A DNA stretch of 64,000 nt from Myxocyprinus asiaticus (lineage: Eukaryota > Chordata > Actinopteri > Cypriniformes > Catostomidae): NCBI RefSeq assembly GCF_019703515.2, contig NC_059346.1:17863501-17927500 (forward strand), in the 5' to 3' direction. The notes beneath the pieces were generated by a model. The model ran no database searches. It worked only from the letters and a program-made list of their open reading frames with translations, and was not told the DNA's origin. Made by a program: the position numbers and the translations under genes. Position 1 is the first letter of the stretch; every line of letters starts with the position of its first letter. Positions 38,201 through 50,077 of the stretch are shown here, in pieces.

Positions 38201-40499
38201 TATGTGATCTAGATATACTTCCAAATGTGTAGAATAGCCCCTCTTTCCATTAAATGCTTCGGCCCTCTTCAATATCAAGAATGATGGCCAAAAAATTTTG
38301 CCATTCACTTTTGATTTCCAAAAAATAGTTTTTTGCTGGGACAACATTTATGGGATTATTGTTGGTCTAACACGTATTTTTATGTATATGCAAAGCAATT
38401 CACATTTAGTAGTATCTAGACCTCAAAAAACCCATATGCTGGATTTTTTACAATTTCCTATGTGTGTCAGTGTCAGGTTTTGCCCCTCTATTCCCAGTTC
38501 TGGTATTGCAGACAGATTAAAAAAAAAAAAAAAGTATCTGCAGCGGTATATGATTGGTTCTTTTACCTGTAAGGCAGGACTTCCTTTTCTACACACTCCA
38601 TATTGGCTGTTCCAATTTCTCCAATTTATTTACATACAAGTTTACCATCTTAGGCTAAATAGTCTCTGGTTCTTATTCTCCTTCCAACTCACCCCTGTCG
38701 TCATCTCTGCAAATTACCACACCTTTTGTTACAACCCTTGCTCAAGGGAAGCATGAATTTCAAGCAATGTAGATGTCAACTTTTAGTATTTTGAAAGATC
38801 TATGATACATTAAAAAGGCTAAATCAGTGGTCTTTTGAACAAATATCTTGCAACTGGATTAATAAGCAGCTGTTCTTGGGAATCTGGAGGAACCTGCTTG
38901 CAGCATCTAGTGATCTATGATTGCTTCTGTTTCTAACAGTTTTAGCAATAGTTATTCTGACATGGGTAGTACATATTTCTCATGGTTTACTGATTGATGC
39001 AATTTCATAAGGTCCTAACATTTCCTGTCAGGCGGCTACTGGCGCCATTGCTGCACGTCCTCTCTGCAGTGTCTTTATCTATCATTCTTAAATACTTGTC
39101 ATTTGCTCCATTCCATACAAATTATTTAAAGTATTTTCAACAAGAAATGTGACTAAGAGCAGGTCAGTTCCTGTCAAAGAAACAATTATACATATGTATT
39201 TCTAAATCTCTTCTACTTACATCAACTTCAGACCTTTTACCTCTTTTAATTTCTTCATAATTACAAAAGCTTGAAAAGCATGAAGACTAATATGCATGAA
39301 TTTGTTTTTCATAGAAAATCTCATACTTGAAACATTGGTCTTGGCTGCATCTGCAGGCTGTAACCCTGAAAACTGCAGAGTAATTTATAAGGTAATGACA
39401 AAAGTATGAGCATACAATTGGAGGCTGTTTTTAAACAGCATTAAAAATGAAAAGGAGAGATGAAAATTATTGATGGCCAAAAGAGAAGAAGAAAAGAGAT
39501 TGTTACATAATAATTAAGATTCTTGGTTGCTAATGCAAAGGATTTATGTTCAGTTTTAAGGGTGACCCAAACAGAGATTTACTGAGATAACAGTTCTGCT
39601 CTATCACCATTGTGCCCTTAAGAACTGAACACAAGATTACTTCACAAAGACTGAACCAACTATTAGCACACTTTAAGTTACTTTAAAAGAGAACTAATTT
39701 TTTAAAGTTTCAAATGTAACAGTGTTGTACAAACTGTAGAGCAATCTATGTAAGACTCACTACACCATCATGGGAAATAATCACCTATGGAAATATTGTT
39801 CTTTCAAATACAACTGCCCCAAAAAGTATCTAGACACACACACTGGTCACACTGGCACACAAAAATGTATTGCATATATTGAAAATGTTGCCCTTATTTG
39901 CAATATTTTTTTAACCTTTTCCAAGGTCATTTTTAGTGGACGTATAAAGTTAGTTTACCTTAAGTTCACACAGGTGTCCTGGCAGAGTATTTCTCGACCG
40001 CTAAGACACATTTCATGAAACAAAAATACACACGAAAAAAAAATATCTTACAATAGTATTCTGCTCTTGCACATGTTACAGTAGAACAAGTACAGTTGGA
40101 TTAGACAAAGTAGACATACATCACACAAGTGTGAAGAACATGTGATACAGTACATTACACAGCCTGTACAGTACATAGTACAGTACATACCCTCGAACCT
40201 GCAGTAAAGTATAGAAACCCTGTAGGTTACCTTACTTGTCTAAAACTAACTGCAGTTACTGAAGCTAGGCTACCTGCTTTCTTGTCTGAAGATATCTTGT
40301 TTGAAAGATAAATGTAACCGTAAAACAACTCAGATTTAGCTGGACTTGTTGCTGAGCATCGTGATACTATGCACAAGAACATATTCTCTTTGTCTCTGCC
40401 TTCCAGCTCTTCAAATATTATTGGGATCCAATTTTCCAAAAGAACAATCACCTGTGTCCCTTTTTATTTATCCTAAGATTTTGACAGGTGTGTAAAATA

Positions 40500-40760
40500 G
40501 GGGCAGTGGTGGCTCAGCAGTTAAGGCTCTGGGTTACTGATCAGAAGGTTTGAAAGCTTGAACCCCCAGCACCGCCAAGATGCCACTGTTGGGCCCTAGA
40601 GCAAGGCCCTTGACCCTATCTGCTCCAGGGATGCTGTATCATGGCTGACCCTGCACTCTGACTCCAGCTTAGCTGGGATATGTGAAAAAAAAAAAAAAAA
40701 AGAATTTCACTGTATATGTGCAAAATATATAATGTGTGACAAATAAATATAATTAAATTA
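40500..40760 (+). repeat. tRNA-derived SINE, copy B
   Basis: Same family and strand as 7487-7740: GGGCAGTGGTGGCTCAGC head, TGGGTTACTGATCAGAAGGT, GGGATATGTGAAAAA, and tail TGTGACAAATAAATAT. It has a longer poly-A run at about 40686-40702 and a lesion in the B-box region (TTTGAAAGCTTGAACCCCC). Confidence 0.85.
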
Positions 40761-41268
40761 AAAAAAATTAAAAATTGAATGAGAACCTGGTTAAACCTGT
40801 GAAAATCAGGACAATTGTGTGTAGAGTTGTGCAGTAAATGTTAAACAAATTGGAACGTGTGAAAACAGGTGAATTGTGTTCAAGGGCGTAGATTTGGTTT
40901 GATCATTGGGGGTTGAAGTGTGAAGCTCTCTCTCTCTTTCTCTCTCTTGACATTACACAGTGCATAATAACTTAATGCACATAAAACAAACTTTTCAAAG
41001 GATACTCTTACATATTTGTATGATGTATCATATCAAACATTCTTCCCTATCAGAACATTTTCTTGTTCTTACCTGCTCATCTGAAATGCCCGCCTGGCTG
41101 CTATCATCACCCTGTCCTTACTGTGATATATTCGCATTATAATAATAATAATAATAATAAAAAACAACAACTAAGCATTTCTTTGGACACCTTTAAGATC
41201 TCCACTGAAATCATGACCTGTTTTACACATGGCTATATCACAGCATGCTCAGATTCACAAACAAATAT

Positions 41269-42295
41269 TAGGGATGCTCCAATCAGGATTTTTACAGCCG
41301 ATACTGATCATATTGTCTCCTGATCAGCCGATACTGATCCCGATACCGATCATTTCACCTTATATCAGGATCTCTGTCAAAACTGGCTTTTTTTAAGCTT
41401 TCTGCACACTGTCACTATTCAGTGAATTTCACTCTTCCCAGCAATATCACTTTGCCTAGTTTTTGCTGATAAAAACAGATGAAAAAGTTTAAAAGGCTTA
41501 CTAGAAAAGCATTTTTTTATTTTTTATTTTTTTTATGTAATTAAACATACAATCTTTGTTATTAAGCTTAATGTGACATTTTTGGTTATTGATTCATTGT
41601 CATTATCTCATATAATTATTATTATTCCTTATTTTATTTTTGAATCAAATTTAACACATTATATTATGGTATCTTAATATTGTACAAAAAAATATTATTA
41701 TAAATTCCTTCCCTGCCTTTTCATTTAGTTGGATGATTGTATTAATAGCTAATTTTTCACTTGTTAAGGCTTGAAATTTAATGAGGGGAACACGTGCTCT
41801 CTCGTGAGGGAAAGAGAAGAAAGGAAAGCGGAGAAAGAGCACATGTTTCTGGACTCTACGTGTGCTACTATTGTTAATTGAGAGATATTTAATGAATATG
41901 TTTGAATTACACCACATCTTGTAACTCGCGTTATTACTGAGATGCCTTTGCCCGGCGGAGACTGAGAAGTTGCCGCCATGAATGATAATAAGGACCGTTT
42001 TTCACAGCTCGCGCTGTTCCCTCTGCCTTGTCGCGTGTGAAACGTCACATTAACAGTACAGTACACAAACATTTCCGATTCGCCATACCTTTCCCACTGC
42101 ATCGTTCTTAACTGCTGAATCAAGTTTGTCTTAAAACACTGTCAGTATTCACACACTCTGTGATGTCATGACAGTGCTGCTCAAGTCTTAAAGGAGCCGC
42201 GCGTCTTTTGCGACATGAGCGATCGGTTTATGCGATCGGCCAAATTACCGATCACCGATCGAGTCATCGGTGGCCGATCGATCAGAGCATCCCTA
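41269..42295. mobile_element. Non-autonomous hAT element with perfect 8-bp target duplication
   Basis: The left end TAGGGATGCTCC and right end GAGCATCCCTA are inverse-related. The exact 8-mer ACAAATAT flanks both sides (41261-41268 and 42296-42303), the length made by hAT transposases. Subterminal GATCGG/CCGATC-rich blocks fill both ends. No transposase was seen, so it depends on a partner for movement. The intact duplication suggests a fairly recent insertion. Confidence 0.88.
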
Positions 42296-43075
42296 ACAAA
42301 TATCAACAAAATCTTAATTAAAATCATGAATATAATCAAACAATTATGTTAATAAAATTAATCTTAATTATAATTTACTCTTACACTGTCCATTCAACTT
42401 GAGCAATCATGAACACATTTCTGTAGCGTTTATGTAGTGCAAATGTGCCACAACAAAGCCCTGCTGGGCTCTGAGTAGTGCTTATTCACGTTCTGCCATT
42501 GCACCAAACTTGAAGAATTCTGAACAGTTCATTCATTTAGAAATACAAATAATGTTACTAAACGAACTCAAATAAATTCTACATATGTAAGGAATGGTTT
42601 GAGGTAGGCTACTTTAAGTCTTAATATTGAACAATATTTTTTTATTATTTTATTATTTAAAACAAACTTATTTTTGTTGAACTTCTTGATTTGTGTGTGC
42701 ATGTGTCTGGAGTAGCACACACCCATTCTTCATACTAATACAACTGTGCCTCTGGTTTTGCAATTTTGCAGACAGGTGGATTCTGTACCTTTGACATTAT
42801 GTAAAACTCCCATGTGAGGTCAGAGGGTCTTCAGTGCACACCATTTGTCTTACTCTGTCATTGTTTCAGAAGAAAAACAGAACACAGTGTTCCTCAACAT
42901 TTAGAGCCCACACAAACAAATGTGCGCGCACACACGCACGCACACCTCCACTATCTTACATCAAGCTATGAATGTGTGTTATGTGCATTTGGAGGGGGGT
43001 ATGCAGGTATGCATGGTAGGTGTGTGTGCATGTATATATGTCTAGTAAGTCAATCTCTTTTTGTCACACTCACAG

Positions 43076-43863
43076 ATTGAGCTGCACAGCCTTCTACACA
43101 CAGGTAAGAATGTCTGCTACGCTCACACTATAACAGAGAAATGCACTTTTAAACACACTTTTGCATTTATATAAACTTTTGGGTGTGTGTGTGTGTTCAA
43201 GTCAAGAGTATGTTTTGTCTGAATGGGTTTGGGTTATGTGGCAGGGGTTCTTCCTCTCACTTTGATCAATGACAATACAACAAAACAAGCAATGAAGATG
43301 ATTTGACTATTCTGGGAAGTAACAAGAACATCCTGCCATTATGTTAAGGTTTACAGATACACGTGTGTGACGTTGTGCTCTTTGATCCCAGAATGTTTTT
43401 ATGATGAGGACATAGCTTTTAAGGAGCTAAACCGGCAGCAAATGAAAATTCTGTTCCAGTTCTGGTCTAAGCTGGTCTTTTCAGCAAAGCTGCAAGGGAA
43501 AACTGCAGCATTTTCACAAACACACACATACAGAATATCAACAAACATGCAAAGCTCTTCTTCATGCAGAACAGTTGCTGTTTACTCTTGTTTATTTTTC
43601 TGTATTTTTAATGACCTTTTGAACTGTTCTTCCTCTCTGCTATTGTCTTGAATGCCTTCCAGCTCATTTATTTTTGGCTATTTACATCACCAGAACCACT
43701 TAAGCGCTAAAGAACTAAATCATCCCTACACAATGCACTTACTCTATCAAGTGTAATTCCAAACAGTGTAAGAATGCAGAATTATTATTATTTTTTTTTT
43801 AAATCCATGCACAACACATTTTACTGTGTGACAGAACTGGAGTTTCTGTTAAGACAAAACACT

Positions 43864-43934
<71 letters not shown>

Positions 43935-46900
43935 CAAAAAAATGTAATTGTGCTGCATTTTTGTTGTACTCAGTGGAATGCATCTATGGAATGCAGTCTA
44001 CACCATGATAATCAGCACAGACATGTTCGGGTTTACACAATCACAAAACCTATGATCGTAAATATCTCACAGGCTGTAATATATCTGATTTTACATTTCA
44101 TGTATGTGTTTCTAATGTAGGCCTCACTGAAGAAGAGGAACTAATCATGACCAGTGGTATGAACATGCAGGCAAAAAAAACAAAAACAAAAACAAAAAAA
44201 ACAACAACAACAACAACACACATTTGTGAACAAAATACTCTCTAACAAAGTTTTTTATTTATTTATTTTTTAAATTTTTTTTATGTGTGTGTGTGTGTGA
44301 TTTTAGAGTTTGACAGGCGGGCCGTGTTCCAGGCGACAAAAGTCAAAACATCTCTGAAACAAGATGGAAGCTGGATTCACAGATCTCAAGTGGATCTAGA
44401 CACACAATTAAATAAACAACAAACACAGTAAGTACATGCTGACATTGTCATCTGCTGGCTGAAAGAGGTAGTATCAACCAGCCAATGGATTTTCCCATTT
44501 TTACTTCTACACTAAAAAGAATCAGTGTGAATATCAATGTCTCCTGCTCTTTCTCACTTAGTTTATCTCACTCTCTTTCTGCCTTCTTTTCATCTCTCTC
44601 TAACAGCAAACCACCAGTTCCAGTAAAGCCTTTGTCATCAGCTGAGAGCAGTCCAGTGTCTATGCCATCTGCCCAGAGCCCCGCCTCCTCCAGCCAGGAC
44701 TCACCCAGAACCCATCAAAGATCCTATGTCCTGTCAGCCTTAAAGACATTTGAGTGAGAGGTGTTTTTTAAGGGCTTGGTATCAATATAGATTTCACTAT
44801 ACTAAAACAATCATATAATACAACACTGACATAAAGCACACACCCAAAAGCCACCTGTCAATCAGTCAAACAGCACTTAGGTACCGAAATGAGGAAATAA
44901 AAAGTTATCTTTAAGGTTCTCATTATTTGTGTAGTTTCTCTCTCTACTCCCTTTTCCATTTGGCCTGTTAATGAGATTAGCTAGTGGTTGTCTCGCAATC
45001 CACTGGTCTATCACGATAGATACAAAGAGTGCCCCTGGCAAAGAGTTAAAGATCTTGTGATTTTAGAATCTATATTGGAATCGTATAAATGATGATCCTG
45101 ATTAATATGAAAATCTATTTTTTTTGCCAGCCCTAGTTTTCTTTCCCCTTGTGTTTGATTCCTTTCAGCTATTCCTTATTTCTTCATTCAGGGCAATAGA
45201 GACTCCTGCTGACATTCTAGTAGAGGAAGTAGTAAAGATACCGGTATACACACGTGTACAAAAAGCATTGAAGACACCTGCAGAAAAAACAGTGGAGATT
45301 GCCACACATGTAGAGGAAGCATCGAAAACACTTGCAGATACTCCTATAGAGGAAGCAATGGAAACTCTTATTGTTACGCATGTAAAAGGTGCATTTATGA
45401 CACCTGAAGACACTCCTAAAGAAGAAGCAGTAGAGACACTTATTGTCACCCATGTAGAGGAAGCACTGAAGACACCAATTGACATACCTTTAGAAGAAGG
45501 AGTGGAAACAGTTATTGTCACACATGTAAAAGAAGCATTGAAGACATCAGCAGACACTCCTGTAGAGAAAGCAGAGGAGACACTTACCATTACACATGTA
45601 GAGGAGACACTGAAGACACCAATAGACACACCTGTTGAGGAAACAGTGGAGATACAAGTATACACACGAGTACAGGAAGCACTGAAGACACAAGCACACA
45701 CTCCTGTAGTGGAGACAGGTATTATCACACATGTAGAAGAAGCAATGAAGACACCTGTAAACAATCCTGTAGAAGAAACAGTGGAGACACATATTGTTAC
45801 AAATGTAGAAGATTCTGTGGAGATGCCAGTTTATACACGTGTACAGGATGCTTTGAAGACACCTGTAGACTCTTATGAAGAGGAAGCATTGAAGGCATCT
45901 GCAGACATGGCTTCAACAGATCATGGACCTTACAGTGAAGCACTGCTGGAGAGAGCAGTGGAAACTCTAGTCAAGAACCCAGCAGAAACATCAGGTACAT
46001 ACATCACAAAGAATGGGGTAGACGACACAGTCGAAATAGTCACAACAGCCATAAAACATACAATAGAGGCCACTTTTGAATCCAGACAATCAGAAGTCCA
46101 GCATATAGAAGCCACAAGTTATCATGAAGAACTTTCACTAGAATCTGCCCTAAAAGCTTCAAATACAAAACCTTCAGAAACTATGGTGTTATCCACAGAA
46201 CTGACTGTAGGACCCAGTGTGGCAGCCCCAGCAGAGCACCACAGACTGAACAGCCAAGCTGGAGATAAGTAAGTCAGTCATCTTTAAAGACAACTTAATT
46301 TAAACATGAGGTCTGTGGTCCCATAAAGACTTATGGACAGTGCCCTGAAAATGGTAAGAGTATTGAATAATATTAGAATATATTGCCAGTGGTCACTTAC
46401 TAACCCTTACTCACTTACCAGCTCACAGGGTTGCCCAGAGCTGCCAGCTCTAATACATTGTATGAACATGCTTAATTAAATCAGGAAATCAATGTTAAAA
46501 GTTTCTCCACAGCACTCATTCAACCTATCAGCTGGCTCCAGCAAATCAGGGAGAGGAATCAAAAATAATAATGTAAGAGTTCTTGGTAATACTTTATTTC
46601 AGAGGCTGTATTACATGTTACTGTAATTAATTTCTAGGAGGAGGTTGTTAACAGGGTGGTTTCAAGACTGAACTATAAAGATATTGTTGGAAGAACCCAG
46701 TCAGGAAGAGCATGCCTTGAATGGGGGTGGTTCCCAAACTGTGGTCAGCAGAATAGTAGATAGAATAGAATAGTACTCCAGATAGTAAAGGAAACTGATG
46801 GTAGATACAGAAGTATCTAGGATGGAAGAGGAAGGGTGCATGATTAGAGCAGTCAGCCAGCAGCAGCAAGGGCGCTGGACAGTATGGAAGGGTACATCTG

Positions 46901-48890
46901 ATAGGGCTTTTGGGTGGGCTGACCTGCGGAAGGTACCCCAGGCCAGACTAAGTTTTCTAATAAGATCCACCTATGACACCCTTCCAAGCCCTGGAAATTT
47001 GTCTCTGTGGTATGGCAAAGAGAAGAGTTGTCCCATCTGTGAGGCCCCAAGAGCAAATCATGTATAGCATATGTTGGCTGGGTGCAAGACCGCCTTGGTA
47101 CAAGGACAGTACAGGTGGCGGCATGATCAGGTCCTGTGCAAGCTGGTGGAGACCTTAGAGATATGTAGAGTTAAGGCAAACAAAGGCCCCCATACTTTTT
47201 AGAGGCAGTTCATTGATTTTTGTTAAAAAAGGGAGGTGTGGCACAAGGCACTGCACGGAGGAAATCCAGATAAATCCTTACACATGGAAGTGATTGGACA
47301 TTGGAGGTTGACCTTAGCCAGCAGCTGAAATGTCCTTCTAAGGTCACCATCATCTCCTTAAGGCCGGACATAATGTTATGGTCGGCATCATTTAGAAAAG
47401 TCATGATGATTGAGCAACTGTCCCATGGGAAGAGGGACTGGAGGCAGCCTATGAGAGGAAGAAGCTAAAATATGCTGATCTGGCTGCAGAGTGCAGGGAA
47501 AACGGATGGAGGACTGCCACTTACCCTGTGGAGGTCTCATGTCAAGGATTTATAGGAACATCAATGTAGCACCTATTGAAAGACATGGTAAAAGACATGG
47601 TATTGTTGAATCAGTGTTGAAGAAGTCTCTGAAGAAAATGGCAGAGGAAGCTGAGAAAGGGAGCTTCTGCCTATGGTTAAGAAGGAAAGACAAAAAGTGG
47701 GGTGTGCAGAAGTGAAAAGTAGGGATAGGGAATATCACAGCCTTAGACACAGGGTTGGTGTATATGGTCAATTGGGAGATTATGCCACACGGAACTGGGG
47801 CACTGAGAAGGCATTAATTGTGCCAGTGGGGCTAGCACAGCCTTAGCCGCCAGGTTGGCACGTATAGTCGGATGGGAGGTTATGCCATATGGAACAGGGG
47901 CATTGAGTATGCATTAATGGTGCCAGTGGGGCTAGCACAGCCTTAGCCGCCAGGTTGGCACGTATAGTCGGATGGGAGGTTATGCCATATGGAACAGGGG
48001 CATTGAGTATGCATTAATGGTGCCAGTGGGCTAGCACAGCCATAGCCATGGGGTTGGCGCATAGACAATCCAAAGGATCCAGTGTTCAGCTGTGAGGGGT
48101 GGCAGGGAGACCGCGGCCCTACCACCAGGAGATGTTCTGGAATAAATAGGATGAAATATCAGTGATGGGTGGCTCCTGGATGATGACCCCATAGATGGAC
48201 CGAAGGCTCTGACGGAGGTTCGGCAGGCAACAATGCCCAGCAGATTTAGACAGCTACCTGTAAACATGACTATAGAAATAATAATTACACAGTAAGTACC
48301 AGTGGTGGCATTAGGATTTGATCTTTGGGAGAAGGGGGATGGGGGGGCTCAACTAATTCCCCATCAAACCTGGGGAATTTTCAGAAGTCTATGAACCTTA
48401 AAAGTACATAGATTGCCATGGTAAATCATTGCAGTTATTTTAATGCTTACACCCTTACATTATAAATGCAAAATATCAAATGTTCTCTTTTTATCACTTT
48501 TTTGTTCCCCATTTTTCTCTTACACATCTCTATGTATCTCTCTATAAATCTTTCTCTTTGTAGTTTGAATGGTAAGACCATATGTACCTTCTGTAAGCTG
48601 CCCATAGATGGAAATGTGAAAATCACAGCCAACATTCCTGCCATTTCCAGCCATCCGGATTGTTTCAAGGTTCTCTGTTTCAGTCTCTGCTTCCTTGGTA
48701 CTCAACCAGCACCTTGTTGTGCCTCTTTTAAGATGTGCTGTAGTGTGATCAGTAATTGTGTGTGTATGTGTGTCTTTTACAGTGTGATGGTTGCAGCAAG
48801 TTTATGGGTAATCTCTTGTCACCTATGTTCCACTATGCTGGGAAAATCCTCTGCAAGAGATGCTTTGATAAAATATTCCTTCTCGAATAA
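43076..48890 (+). CDS. znf185: ZNF185-like LIM-domain protein, 5' end unresolved
   Basis: Exons: 43076-43103, 44121-44156, 44307-44427, 44607-44753, 45192-46268, 48564-48669, 48783-48890; phases join (541 codons with stop). Order: acidic LTEEEEL; TKVKTSLKQDGSWI, matching the ZNF185/sciellin N-terminal block; a Pro/Ser stretch ending RSYVLSALKTFE; a 72-bp coding repeat; and a C-terminal LIM domain (CTFC, HPDCFKCDGC, then CKRC) with all eight zinc ligands, split by an intron after FK. ZNF185 proteins bind actin and act at the cytoskeleton and junctions; that role is inferred from the family. No ATG exon was found; ATG at about 44144 (MTSEFDRR) is a fallback start. Sciellin is the nearest alternative, but KVKTSLK.D.SWI and YVLSA favour ZNF185. 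Intron 5 holds a dead LINE. Confidence 0.82.
43869..43931. repeat. (CA)n microsatellite
   Basis: About 31 uninterrupted AC units in the first seen intron of the znf185-like gene. Likely length-polymorphic. Confidence 0.95.
45241..45908 (+). repeat. znf185: In-frame 72-bp tandem coding repeat in the znf185-like gene
   Basis: The unit is 24 residues, typified by THVEEALKTPIDTPVEEA plus a VETLIV-like end. Equivalent codons start at 45304, 45376, 45448, 45520, 45592 and 45664: five exact 72-bp steps. Then come a 63-bp step to 45727, 72 to 45799 and a 36-bp half unit to 45835; the first step from 45250 is 54 bp. A PVYTRVQ variant replaces THVEE at the 1st, 6th and last units. The product is acidic, Thr-rich and probably extended or helical. 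The opposite strand is open too, as a by-product of the repeat. Confidence 0.92.
46830..48258 (+). mobile_element. Decayed non-LTR retrotransposon 3' part (RLE-type LINE)
   Basis: The plus strand keeps the C-terminal end of a reverse-transcriptase polyprotein of the type common in fish: FGWADLRKVPQARLSFLIR, TYDTLPSPGNLSLWYG, a CPIC...H..LAGC zinc knuckle, QYRWRHDQVL, then LRPDIMLWS with a following Glu, YERKKLKYADLA, and a final KGSFCLWLRRKDKKWG before a stop at about 47713. RPD..E and KLKY resemble the restriction-like endonuclease of R2/Hero-type elements. Stops (TAG at about 47066) and frame changes make it dead. A 100-bp repeat follows in its 3' part. It lies sense in znf185-like intron 5. 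Confidence 0.78.
47721..48040 (+). repeat. 100-bp tandem repeat in the LINE 3' region
   Basis: TGCCAGTGGGGCTAGCACAG starts at 47821 and 47921 and, with one base missing, at 48021. The two full units are nearly identical. A more diverged unit precedes them at about 47721-47820 (ATCACAGCCTTAGACACAGG). Confidence 0.93.
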
Positions 48891-49690
48891 GTCCACTGCT
48901 AACAATCCATCACAACTTGTAGCCACAACAACCAAGCACACCTCAGAGCTTGTCACCAAGGTTATTTTAATTCAGCACTGTGACAATAATTAAAAAAATT
49001 CTTCAGTTGAGGAACTGCTGTCATGGGTGTACGGCACATGTACAACACTGTGTTCTACAAATGTTCATTATTATGCGTATTTATGTACAAGATCATGAAT
49101 GTAACTAAATGGGGGGACAAATGTAAACTTTTGGAATCAGTCATTGAAAAACCAAGAATGACCAGTATTCTGGGGTGATGGGGGGCATGTTCTCCTTAAT
49201 GTCTATGGTTTATCTAGAGTATGCATGTCTTCATATTCATATTACTTTTTTATCCTCTCTGGAATTAATAAAGTATCGCTCTAAGTATATTGCAAACTAT
49301 TCCTCACTGTTGACATGAATGTTCAGGTATCTTGGGTCATTTTAGGTTTGAATTGTCTGGGTCCTAAATTAACATTTGCCATCAGCCAAAAGCGAATCAT
49401 AACTGGCTTTGGCGAGTAAATAAAACAGAATTACTAGACTTGGCCAATAACTTAGGAGTTGAAACATACAGTAAAATATTGTTTGAGTCAAACTGTCCAG
49501 TCTAGCCTTATCCTCATTGATGTGAGTGGCATGAAGTATGGCATGCTTCAAATTAAAGACATTTTGTGGCACACTTCATTTAATGACTTACATCAGAAAT
49601 TAATCTAGGATAAAAAAAACGTAAGTTTTCCCTCCAGAACTCCATGTGACACATTAAGCCATCATAACAAAAATATAAAGAGTAAACTAA

Positions 49691-50077
49691 GGCTACGTAC
49701 ACATTAATCCTGATACATTTGCAAACTGTGTTTTTGAACACACTTTTCAAATATTTATCTTTAACAATGCTATCAAAGTGAATAGCAGGCACAATAACAC
49801 TGCTACAACATGGGCTGCCATCTTGATTGTTTTGGGTTGAATGGATCACATGACTGCGTCACATGACAACACATACATCATTGTTTTCAGACATCTCTTT
49901 TTTCACCTGTCCACACTACAACACAAAGAAGGAGTTTTCAAATTTATCCACTTGGGAAAGCGTTTTTGAAAAGCTCAGTTTTCGCTGTCAAAAACGCCAT
50001 CTCAGTGTGGACAGAAGAGCAAAACGCAGAGAAAACTATGCATTTTCAAGCAAAAACGTATCAGTGTGGACGTGGCC
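49691..50077. mobile_element. Harbinger-like MITE with TAA target duplication
   Basis: The left end GGCTACGTACACATTAATCC and the right end TCAGTGTGGACGTGGCC are inverted, both next to TAA (49688-49690, 50078-50080). The 3-bp TWA-type duplication fits PIF/Harbinger elements. Blocks such as GTTTTTGAAAAGC and CAAAAACG recur inside. Confidence 0.65.

Larger units (their letters stand above)
38203..43075. other. Intergenic DNA between the Tc1 element and the znf185-like gene
   Basis: No exon was recognised with confidence. It contains a SINE (40500-40760), a hAT element (41269-42295) and an (ATA)n tract near 41137-41160. The first exon or exons of the znf185-like gene should lie somewhere here, or further upstream, but no ATG-bearing exon with the right phase could be supported. 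Confidence 0.45.

Noticed and set aside
45165..45764. 199-codon open frame on the minus strand
   Set aside because: It is the antisense shadow of the 72-bp coding repeat; the periodic Cys/Ser/Val product simply mirrors the sense repeat.
48466..48993. 175-codon continuous frame across the LIM exons
   Set aside because: It is intron read-through. The conserved LIM cysteines need the splice 48669 to 48783, and the true stop is at 48888-48890.
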